This document shows positions 1-12,000 of a stretch of 64,000 nucleotides of DNA, piece by piece. Under the pieces are notes generated by a model. It saw only the letters and a program-made list of their open reading frames with translations. It was not told where the DNA came from and did no database searches. This DNA comes from Aplectana chamaeleonis (lineage: Eukaryota; Nematoda; Chromadorea; Rhabditida; Cosmocercidae), in NCBI GenBank assembly GCA_029168955.1, contig JAPDOI010000139.1:890501-954500 (forward strand), in the 5' to 3' direction. Numbering within the stretch: position 1 is the first letter of the stretch; each line of letters opens with the position of its first letter. The translations under genes were made by a program, and so were the position numbers.

Positions 1-21
1 TAACAAGTCAAGAGGGCGACG
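1..21 (+). CDS. gene A, exon fragment at window edge
   Basis: Reads (x)NKSRGR with two bases left over, then a GTAAGC donor at 22. It aligns with the end of gene B exon 5 (VVNK..., also ending at GTAAGC, same phase 2), and the split codon completes as R before SPFG. Only six residues are visible, so support is the position, phase and donor rather than length. Confidence 0.6.
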
Positions 22-3000
22 GTAAGCAGCGGGTCCTCGGGGGCGCTCGGCAATCGAGTGGTGGACGAAATTCCTAGCTGATGCTGCTCACCCATAAAAC
101 AACACCCTTTCCTCAACCTTATCCTTTCTCAGTCTCTGCTTTCTCTAAAGTAACTGATGATAGCGAGAAGCCGCCCCTACCCGAGGCAGGACAAAGTGTC
201 GGGGCAGGAAAAGGCTGCACACAACGCTGCTAAAACAAATCAATTTCATGCAGCTGAGCAAAGGCGAGAACGATTATCAATTGGTTGACTGGCGACTAAG
301 CAACATAAGAACTGTAATCTCCAAAAACTCACACAAGCATGAATCTTCAAATTTTCCGCAAGAAAAGTAAGCTAATTACTAAGCCAAGAAAGCCAATGCT
401 GTGCGGCTGGCTGGGAGTGTTAATGCTGTGCGTGGACGCCTATCCCAGCAAAATCGATACACATCACATACAGAGCCGCTCTCCAGCCGGTTCGTTACGG
501 GGATTTTTCGTAGAACGCGCGTCTCTTGTGTTAGGGACGCTGATTTGAATAGTCTTAACAGCATCTCGAGAACGTTTGCGGGGAAGCCGATAGGGACCTC
601 TCTGATGGTGGGAATATTATTATGACACGCACTCTAAGTGAACCCTATTTCCAAGCAAAAGTTACTTGGTTTCTTCGTGTGTTTGCGCGGAGCCAGGAAA
701 GAAACAGCTATAGGGTTTGGAGAAGTAGCAGAGGGAAGCGTTTACCAGCACAAACACGTGAACCAAATGAATTTCGTTCCGAAAAAAAGTGAAATGGGAT
801 GTACTTCGTGGAAGTACAAGGTTGATTTGTTAATTCCTCGAACTACGTCTTCACACCTTCGTTTTGCAGGTCTCCGTTCGGCCAAATAGCAAGACAGCTA
901 ACGAAAACTGTCCTGTCGCTGAAGAAGCGCAAAACGCACAGAAGGTATCGACATTTAATTGGGTGGTGGTTGTGATGCTCTTTGAGCGCGCAAGAGGGGA
1001 TGAATACCGGTGAGGAGCGGAGTGAGTGATTGAAAGAAGCACGGGGCTAGCAACAGCCCACTCTCTACGTCCCAGACCCTTGTCTCCTTCCTTGGAGCGG
1101 CCAAGCGCTGCTACGATACACAAGTTAACGCAGCAGCGTTTGGCCGCGTCAGGGAAGAATACAATGGTCAGAGAGGTAGCGAGTGAGACGTCGCTAGCAG
1201 CGTGCTTCGTCCATTCATGCACTTCGCTCCTCTGTTCCTCTGCCTCTTTTGCGGTTTGAAAACATTACGACCGCCACCCCATCATATTTCAATTGTTGCT
1301 TTGTTGCAAGGAGTGTTCAAGATCAACTCGCTTTCCGAGTTTATCTCTGAAGCAATTTTAAAGAGCTTTCCATTTTGGTCAACGGCTTGTTTAGGGCGTC
1401 GATCATGGTGTAATATAACTGCTGATTAGAGGCAGTGTTCACAACTAGAATCGTTTTTCTGCTTTTCCGCCCATCTTGAAGACGGTCCCATGCCGATTCC
1501 ATGCGTTCTTGGAATCGTACAAGACCTTTTAGGAACGGAGTTATGGTCCCTCAAAAATTGAGCTAAGGAAACATGGTGGACGAGTTGTCCAAGGCTTGTA
1601 ACTTTCGTCTTTTGCAGCCGATGTATGCGAGCTGACCTGAGTAAAGAGAGAAGTTGATATTAAAGGGAAGAACGGGGCTATTGATCGGAAACTATCGCTC
1701 ATCTCACAGTCTCGAGCATTCATTTATTCACGTCAGTGTTCGTGGAAAGGGCATCTGGGGGTGACGAGCTGACGGGTGTCCAACTTTGGGGCCGTAGGGG
1801 ACCGTTCCGAGCTCATTTTTCTTAGTTTTTTCTACGCTAGGGTTTCGCTAGGCCCCGCAGCTGCCGATCTTCACCAAAAAATCAAACATGGTGTTTATCG
1901 TGGACACTGCCTTTAAAGGCAGCAGACGCGCTCGAAAAAGTTGTTCAGATAACTACATTGGTGGGGTGGTGCAGGCCCTAGAAGAGCCCTCACGAAGTTG
2001 CAAGCGTTAAAAACGAGTCCAAATGACCGTATTTGAGCCGTAGTCAGTCACGAAATCATACTTGCTCCGCCCATCGATACGGGCTCCGCCCCTCCATACA
2101 GGTATTCAGTGCTCGATTGCGGCCACTTTAGATTAATTTTTAGGCTTCTAACGGCGTAAGCGTTCCAGAAAGGGCCGTACGAGTACATTAGCGTCGTTTT
2201 CCCAACAAATTTGTTGCTAGCTCCGCTATTTCAGCCAGTGCCGTACAACTCGTCCATTTCTGGGCCAATATAGAACGTACCGTTATATCTTAATTTCCGT
2301 CCATTTGTTTTCGTCTTTTTCGTTATTTCTGAATACTAACAGCTTCAGACCTTCAGTTTAATCCATAAAATCGATATCATTTTTGAGCGTGTCTGCTGCC
2401 TTTAAGTTGTTCAGACAAAAGAAGACACGCTGTCTGGGAAACGCGTTAATTTCATGAAGTGCTTCGAAGATTGAACACCCATACAAAACCAGGACATATT
2501 GGAAAATTGATGTGATCTTCTATTCCGAAGCCGGATTTGTCTGGTGTATCGCGTGCGTGTGAGAGCGTGAGCTGCGTCTCTTTCTCTCCCATACTCCAGC
2601 TGGCTCTACCCTCGCTCCGCACATGCACACGATGGAACACAGTAAACTTCGCTCCGAAAATGAAGGGTATGTGTCGTAGATGCGTCTCCATAGATGCGTC
2701 TCCAGCCTCTCGCCCATTCATCGGCCAAACCTAAGCAGCAGCGAAATGGTAGAACGCTATTTTTTGGCTGCTAGGTTACCTAAAAATTCATGAACCCTAT
2801 GGTTGCTCACGCCCGCAGCACAAAAAATCAAGTAGGGCTGTAGAATACCTTTGAAACTGGCATATACCGATTGACCACGAGGCTCAGATGAGGTCATGTC
2901 GGTGCAATTATAGCATGGAGTGGAGGACTACTCCTGTAACCTTAATAATTAGAATAACCATTATTCGCTGGTCCCCCTCAGTTTTACGTTTTTTTTTTTC

Positions 3001-6000
3001 AATACGTTCCTGTAGGGGCAAGCTCAGCAATAGCAAAGTCAGACAATGGGATCGCCGGACCACCGGCATTCACCTGGCGAGCAAAAACCATTCTCGGTCG
3101 GCCCGCCAGAACCCTGCCGACGGTCCCCCAAGACGCAGCCGATAGCTGAAAGACTATTAGTTACTTCCTGGTATACTTATGTCGAGTCGGGTCATCGAGT
3201 CTTAGTATCGACTAAAACAGTCGACATCGAGTCATTCGACTACTCGTTTATTCGAAATTTCGAAAAATCGAATTAGTCGAAAACTCGATAATTCGAAATT
3301 TTGAAAAATCGAGTTAGTCGAGAACTCGATTGTTCGAAATTTTGGAATTTCGAGTTACTGTGGTCAAATTCCGGTCCGCTATTGCGTCTCGACACGCTTT
3401 GCGGCCGCACGCGCTGGTGTCGGTCGAGTTTCCAACGCCAAAGCCGACTCCATAGGGTTTTTTTTACAGTTTTCTTCAATTTTTTCTTGGTTTCCAGTTT
3501 TCAAAACCCACATAGAGTCAACAGATCGACTGCTTCGGCGCTGGAAACTCTTTCGACTCCGGGGCGTGCGGCCGCGAAGCGTGTCGAGACCCAATTGGGG
3601 ACCGGAATTTGGCCCACAGAACCTCAGTAGTCAAAGACTCGATTATTCGAGAGACCCTAATGGTCGAATGAGAACTCGATAGTCGACTGTTTCGAGTCAA
3701 AAAACTCACCGTCAGGTAAACTACTTCATGCACTTGACAGAAACTAAGCCACCAGTTTCCGAAGACGTAATTGCGGACCATGATGGCGGAGACTCCTCCA
3801 TGAGTTTTAAAGATTTCGAAATAGACGACTATATGTCGTGACTTATTAATGTTAAACTCACCCCCGGCTATTTCCACGGTTCTGGCCCCCAAGAGAGATT
3901 TTCGCTTGCTCATTTATGCTGTGATCCCTATGAGTTGCGTTCCTCTCCAACAATGAGGTTTGTTCGGTTTTCGGAAGAAGTTGGAATTTTGTCTTTGTAA
4001 TCTACTAAAGGACATTAAAAAACAAGTGTTGGTTCCAACAGTCCAACTCTGACAAGGAAACCACTTTTAGTCTGCCTGGTCATTTCGGATAAAATGTACT
4101 TTTCTGGAACTATTTTGAACGTAGAATCCGAGTGCGCTCGTTGCAGCAGCCTAAAAGCACTTCCAAAAAAGTTATACACGTTTTCGAAAGCAAGGCGACA
4201 AGGTGAGGGTACCCCCTCATGGAATTTTTAGTTTTTTTCCGGAAAAAGTTCCGCATTCTGCTAAAACTTGTATGGAAAGGTTGTCTAAGGTGCTCAACAC
4301 TAAGCTGGGGTCCATTTGTCAAAATTCTAAGGTTTACTCTAGGTTGCGGTATGTGCCATGCTATTTAGGAGGAAAAAGTTACCTTAAAGGCAGTGGTCGC
4401 GATCAAATAAGCTTGTCTTCTCTTTCTCTCTAAACCCCTTTCTGGTTCTCGAATTGTAGGACCCGTAAGAGAAAGTCGCGAAAAACTACTGTTTTTGACC
4501 AAATTTGAAGCATCATCGGCATCAATGACCTCTTATATCAAGAACATCAGCTAGCTTGAAATTGCATTTCAATCAATGAAGCTTCGGATTTATGTACACA
4601 TCTAGTAAAAACATTGACTGAAGTGCTTTCTTTCACTGCTCAATTGTTTTTATTAGGTAAATTTGCATGTATTTCTTCCTGTAAATGTCGACGATTTTTG
4701 ACTGCTCGGTATGAGACTGTGATCTCTTTGGCCGACGCTGTGCACGTGTGCACGAACTGGCTTCTTTGGGCTCTAGAAACTCTAATTCTAGCCCGTTTTT
4801 CACTGTGCTACCTTCATAGTTTTTCAGCTGATTTCGATCCAAGCTGATTTTTGTAGTTTTTTCGATAACGTTTTTCGTCGTGATCACTTCCTTTAATAAT
4901 TCGAAAACCGATAAGTGATTATCAAATTCGTATTCAGCACCCCGAATAACCCCCAGGAACAAAATCTGAGTCAAATCTTTGACTAAACTGCCGTATACCC
5001 GACGTAATCAACCGTTATCTGTCCGCTCGAGCTAACTGAGATGCCAAGGATGAGCCAGCTGTCATGCTCTTGCTTGACAATCGCCAGCTAAATGCCAGTT
5101 ATCACCCAGCTGTTAGGCAACTGGCACATATTCGCCAGTCGTCCGCCGCTAGCATTACCTGACATTACAAGTGTATTCCAACTGTCGGCCTCGTAATTGC
5201 CGTTGGCCAGTTCAATGCCAGCTGTCGTCTAATTGAAGAGCGAGTGGCGTATTTTCGCTAGCCATCCTCCGCTCCCATCAGGGTTCGGCGCGAGTGTGGG
5301 CCCCCACAGGGATGGGGTCTGAGCTCCGTAGGGGTGGAAGCGGGGGGTCTGATTTTTTGCTGAAGACCAATTGAGTGTTTGTGAGTAAAAACCGTCAGGA
5401 ACAGTTTTTCACGTAGATTTCAAATATAGATTACGATTTAACTAAAAGGCTGATTTAATTGATTTACGAGTCGCGGAGTTCTATTAGGAAGTCTAGAGTG
5501 AAGTGAAGGTCTTCTCAGAATAATAGTTAAGACATATGAATCCTCCATGTAAAAAGCCCAAAGTAGTTTGACTACTCAATGCTAAATGATTTCTGCAAAT
5601 GAGTTCTATGAGTCACGAGAATTGATATTTAAGTTGAGCGGTGTAGATTCACGAAGACCGCTACAGTATACGGGATCACACCTTTATCAGGGGTGGTCTC
5701 GCCGAAAGTCGTCAACTTTGAAAACTAGGAGTCATGAGAGTACGATACTTGAGTCCAGAGTGGTCGATTTACCCTGCTTACACACTTTCATGATCTCAGA
5801 GTAACGCCGAAGACCGCTACATATAGAGCGGGAGACGACGAAAAAAGTCGGCGAAGTCCACGAACATAAATTTGGGTTTTAAAACTGCAGTAACTTAGGT
5901 TCTATAGAAGGTACCAGAAAAAATCTAGGCTTTAAGAAATTACGCTCTGAACCCAACCGTTCAAGACCGCTCGAATCCCCGGAGAAGGCTTTTAAACAAA

Positions 6001-9000
6001 ATTTTCCTGGTGTGGGTTCTGCAAAATTTTTTGCGTTTTCTCTGTACTTAGGTGTGGGCCCAGTTGTGGGCCCTCAGTGCATTTTGAAGAAGAGCCCACA
6101 CTCAGTAAATTTACTTCGAAGGCTTTCTTCAGGGATGAGAAAAGTTTGAAACGATAGAGTATAAAGTTTAGTTTCTTGAAGCCAGGATTTTTCCATATAA
6201 CTCGTTCAGCACTTAACTCATAACGTTCAAAAAGACCCACTTTTTTAAGGACTTATCCGATTTTTTTCATCGTCTCCCGCTTTCTATGTAGCGGTCTTCG
6301 GCGTTCATCTGAGATGGTCAAAACAAATTGTAAGAGTAAATCGACCACGCTGGACTCAAATATCCTATTCTCGTGACACCTAAATTTTAAAAATGCCTCC
6401 TTTCCGGCGGGACCGATTTATTACACAGCACAAGCAGTTACCAGTTACATATACTTTTGCACCTTCAGCTCCTCTCCTAACAATAAGCGCTGTTTGTGCT
6501 CTCGTTCTCTCAAACTTTCAAATTTTTTGGCAAAGCATTGGCTTCGAGCTGTTAATTTTTGTTTTTTTTTCTATTTTACAAATTTATACTTACCATTTAA
6601 ATACGACAAGTGAAATTTTACTGCAGAAAAACGTTATAGGTATATAAACCTGCTGGATAAAGCGTTTGAACACATTAGCTCTTGATGGGGGGGGGGGGAG
6701 GTGGAAGAAAACGGTCAGAAATTGACCTACTAACGTTCCTGGGGGGAGGGTCTGCGCAAAATTGCCATTAGAGGGTCTGAGCAAACCTGGCCGTCCCACA
6801 CTTCGTGCAGTACCCTGGCTCCCACTGTCTGAGACGCTGCAACAAACTCAAATCGATTCTCGTGACTAGGAAAGAAACAACACTGGAGTAGCTATAGATC
6901 TTCTCAATTTTTCTTTGTCTCTTTTCAATGCCTACAAACTAGAACCGTGTACTTTTCTCTGCTGACGACCACGATCGTATTGAACGAATACTTTCAGCTG
7001 GCATGAAGTGATCTCCGAGATCAGAACGTATGGCGACGAGGAGAACAAAAAGCGCGAAGCACCAGAAAGGTTTGAGAAGAGACTCGATTTCTATAGAAAG
7101 GCGGCTGCTAAGTACGAGAATGGAATACTGGAAAAGCCGAAAGGAAAACGGAATTTCCCAGTAAGTTTTACAAAGTGCACACGATTCAGATGACTGGTTG
7201 CTATGTTTGCTCATTTACAGAAGCTACGAGAGCTGGAAAATTTGCTGAAACATGAACCATATGATCAAAAGTTAGCAATGAAAAGAGAACTACGAAAACG
7301 GATGGATTCGCCCATTCAACAGGCCATCAATAGACCTATTCAACTTCTTAGAGAAGGTGAGCCCTCTCCTCGGAACGGCAAGGAATAAAAAATTTTGGGT
7401 ATTCTATGAAAACAGCGGTGTTCATAGTGTGTATGTAGATAAACCTCGTCTTCGTTATTTGAAAAAAAAAGTTCAAAAAAAGTAAAGGAACGCCAAAGCA
7501 CAATTTCTGAAAAATTAGCTTCCTAACAAAAGCAACGATTAGGCAATGCCATTTATAAGTCAAAAAAGTTTCCAAACCATCTTGAAATATTATAGAAAAT
7601 GATTAGGCGTGAAATGGCCCGGAGTATTAAAAAGGCTAGGAAATGATATGAAATAACCAAAAATACGATTTGGTGGTCGATCATTTCACAAGCTTTTCCG
7701 TTAAACCTATCAAAGCGAAATCAAACACGATATGGAATGGAGCGTCGCGTTCACTTACCTATACTGGTTTTCTTATTACAGCTTTCAAAAATGGCTCAAA
7801 GGCAGTGTTCAAGATAATTTTCGTCCTCGTGTTTTTCACGCAAAACAATGCATTGGTCTCCAAGTGTTACCAAAATCACGAAGAAACGGCGAGAAACGCA
7901 TTAAAACATCGTATTTCGGTGGCATTATTCTATAACATGGACTAGTTGTCTTGTTGGGTGAACATGTTCATGGTGGTTGTCACCGGTGGAAAATTAGGTC
8001 AATCGAAAATAGAAGAATATTTTATGCAAAGCAGGGCTAGATGGGGCCCTAAGGACAGAACGGAAAAAAAGAGAGTAGAGGATTGCAAAGGACGGTTCCA
8101 CAGAAGATTTCATCGTCGCAACAAACACTTCCTGTGATGCGTAAGGATATCATGTCTTGCTGGTGCGTTTGTCTCAATCCCTACGTCATTCTAGATCTAC
8201 CCGGGGGTCAGTAAATCAATATAGCGAATAATCTCAGAATTCAATATTATCGTGAACACTGCCTTTAATATTCCGGTTGCGCGCTTGATTTCGTTTTGGT
8301 AAGTTAAACGGAGAAGCTTGTGAAATGATCGACCACCAAACCGTATTTTTGATTATTTCACTTCCTTTTTTTCTAGCTTTTTTAGTGGCTATTTTACGCC
8401 AAATCATGTTCTAAAATAATTCAAGATATTTTGGAAACCTTTTTTTGACTTATAAATAGCATTGCCGAATCGTTACTTTTGCCAGGAAGCTAAGCTCTTA
8501 GAAATTTCACATATTTTTCCCGAAGGTTACCTTTCTGACTTCAATTTTCGAAACCATGACCCGCAATCATAAAAATACCACTTATTGCCGCATTTTGTGC
8601 ATTATGTGAAAACTCGATATTATTGATTATTAATATTCGATCTTGCGTGATGAGAAGAACTTCGATCCAAACAAGTGACTTAGAGGCATCAAAAATCAAA
8701 AACCATTGCGGCATTTTGTGCAACAGGCAAAAAAATCGATATCATTGATGGGTATTTATCGATATTGACTGATGAGCGAAATTTCCCAACCAAGAAAACC
8801 ATTTCCGTCAGCAATCACCACTCCTCCCCGCATGTTGTGCAAAAAGCGAGAAAATCGATAGTATGGATAATTGATCGATGACGTGTCATGAGTACGAATT
8901 CTAACAGGTTAACATACTTACCTCTGACGACCTGTGTTAATTGACTGCAGATCCACCCACACTTCCTGGTCTTCACGGTCGTAGCATACCCAAGCAGTTT

Positions 9001-12000
9001 TCATGCTCCACGGCTAACTTAGTATGTGAACACTATACATTGGATCCGACTCGCTCATCTTCGGATACCCATCCGAATGAACCGAAATTTTCATGATTCA
9101 AAATCCGATTCACCGAAAAAACATCAAAATCCGAATGAGCCAAAATCCTAATCACCGAAAAGGTGTCAAAATCCGAATGATACGAAATCCGATTCACCGA
9201 AAAAAACGTCAAAATCCTAATGATCCGAAATCCAATTCACCGAAAAAACATCAAAATCCGAATGAGCCGAAATCCGATTCACCGAAAAAACATCAAAATC
9301 CGAATGAGCCAAAATCCTAATCACCGAAAAGGTGTCAAAATCCGAATGATACGAAATCCGATTCACCGAAAAAAACGTCAAAATCCGAATGATCCGAAAT
9401 CCAATTCAACGAAAAAACAACAAAATCCGAATGAGCCGAAATACGATTCACCGAAAAAAACATCAAAATCTGAATGAGCCAAAATCCTAATCACCGAAAA
9501 GGTGTCAAAATCCGAATGATACGAAATCCGATTCACCGAAAAACGTCAAAATCCTAATGATCCGAAATCCAATTCACCGAAAAAACATCAAAATCCGAAT
9601 GAGCCGAAATCCGATTCACCGAAAAAACATCAAAATCCGAATGAGCCAAAATCCTAATCACCGAAAAGGTGTCAAAATCCGAATGATACGAAATCCGATT
9701 CACCGAAAAAAACGTCAAAATCCGAATGATCCGAAATCCAATTCACCGAAAAAACAACAAAATCCGAATGATACGAAATCCGATTCACCGAAAAAACGTC
9801 AAAATCCGAATGATCCGAAATCCGATCCACCGAAAAAACAACAAAATCCGAATGAGCCGAAATCCGATTCACCGAAAAAAACATCAAAATCTGAATGAGC
9901 CAAAATCCTAATCACCGAAAAGGTGTCAAAATCCGAATGATACGAAATCCGATTCACCGAAAAAAACGTCAAAATCCGAATGATCCGAAATCCAATTCAC
10001 CGAAAAAACATCAAAATCCGAGTTATCCAAAATCCCATTCACCGAAAAAGTGTCAAAATCCGAATGACACGAAATCTGCGCTTAATGCACTAGGCCCTAA
10101 GGGTGGGAGCTCCGCGACAGGCTCTCGCTGTCGCTGTGCAGAGCGTCGCGATAGTGGGTCGCAAAAGTATACTATACCCCTTATACTTGTTCCGAATCGA
10201 ATAATCGGATGAGTATCCGACTGTTTCAGTCGGATAAAAAAGTCGACTTTTTATTCGAAAAGTCGGATATTCGAAAAAGTGCTATATCCGACTATAGTCG
10301 AAAAGTCGAATATTCGAAAAAGTGCGATATCCGACTACAGTCGAAAAGTCGAATATTCGAAAAAGTGCGATATCCGACTACAGTCGAAAAGTCGAATATT
10401 CGAAAAAGTCCGATATCCGACTACAGTCGAAAAGTCGAATATTCGAAAAAGTGCGATATCCGACTACAGTCGAAAAGTCGAATATTCGAAAGGGTTATAT
10501 CCGACTGCAGTCGAAACGTCGGATATTCGAATAGTTCAAAATCCGAACATTGTCGCAAAGTCGGATCTTACAACTTCACTACAAAAAAACTGCTTGTCAA
10601 TCACACTCCTCGAAAATAATTACGCTCATCCGGTAATCTGTACTTGATTTTAGTTATTATTTAAACACAATTTTTATTTATATTTGCTTTTGGAAGAAAC
10701 TTTGTGGGTGTAGGTCAGATGGGAGCGTTTTTTTAAGAAACCTTATTGATGTTGCTGACAGACTTCTGCTATTTGTTGGACGACTACCGTGCGTGTCCAA
10801 ACTATAGAGGCACCATACATATTTTCGTGCGACCGATGGATCGTTGTGGGCACCCTTCTGTGCGTCTGTCAAGTTTTCCTTTCGTATTCAAGAGCTCACA
10901 ACTCTGCCCGTGGGTAGCAAAGTGCCTTCAAGGGAGCGGCCTGTTACGCTCTCTAATTCCGTAGTGCAGGAATTTTCGGGTCCTCGCGACGCTCGCTAAA
11001 GCCCGCATATACTGCATCAAAGGTGTAGAAGCATACTCCACGCAAAAACAAAGGCGAAATTCTCTAAGCATACTCCACGCAAAAACAAAGGCGAAATTCT
11101 CTATTTTGATCTCGCTGTCGCTAAGCCCGTGAATTCTCGCCTTAATTGTTGCGAGAATTTATGGGCCAGTGTAGGGTAGGCTTGCGAGAGGTCGCAACGG
11201 GGGAGGTCGTAGAAATTCCGGTAATTTTTTAAGAAAAATGAAAATTTGAGGGGAGGGGGGAGTGGGCTCGTAAAATTTTCGGAAAATTGGCGTTTAGCTT
11301 CCAACCACTTGGAAAGGTAGAATGAGGTAGGAGTAGTAAGTCGCGTAGTTAGTAAATGGTAGGTAAACTCATTTTTTTCCCAATTTTATCCATGAAAAAT
11401 AACCGTTGCGTCTGTAACCCCCGGGTTGTATCTATGGCTCAACGCCGGTCCCAACGAGGATTGGCTTAAAAAAGGAATAATTCTGCGAAGGTAGCGAGTT
11501 ATGTGGACTTCAAGATGTCAAATTAAAGAGATTTAGTACTAATTATAGGGGCCACGGTTTTTGTCGTGAAATTTTTTTCATCCCAAGAAGGGGGGGGGGT
11601 TGTAAAAATTTTGGTCCACAGAGGGGTCGTAAAATTTTGGTCACCGGCCGCAACGGCCTGCTCAACCATGTTATGGGATTAGCGACAGCCTGTGTTGAAC
11701 AGCGATCTCATCCCGCGTTGGCTACGCTGAACGCATGGATGCCGTTCGTAGTGCAGGTCCAGTCCTCTCGCGAATCGATTACTCGATACTCTGTGGCTGA
11801 TCGTGGAGGGTGACCCCGAACCGCTCTTTGGAAGACCGTGCCAAGGATACTTTTGACCGCGGGGACGCTGCAGGCCGTGGGAAGAAACGGCAGTGCGGTC
11901 GATCGCAGCGGAGATCGCCCTATGGTACTGATAAGGACAGGGTGGATCGATCAAGGCGAGAATCTTCCACCCTTTTTCCCGCATTCTCGGTAAAAATTTC

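Noticed and set aside
9075..10075. CRISPR-like direct repeats
   Set aside because: Units are contiguous with no unique spacers, and the context is a nematode intron; it is a satellite.
9093..10212. ORFs of 60-113 codons rich in Asn-Pro-Lys and Ile-Arg-Met
   Set aside because: They are read-throughs of the 42-bp satellite; unit length near a multiple of three keeps frames open on both strands.
10209..10647. Lys/Ser/Ile-rich ORFs up to 136 codons
   Set aside because: By-product of the 43-bp array; three overlapping frames are open at once.
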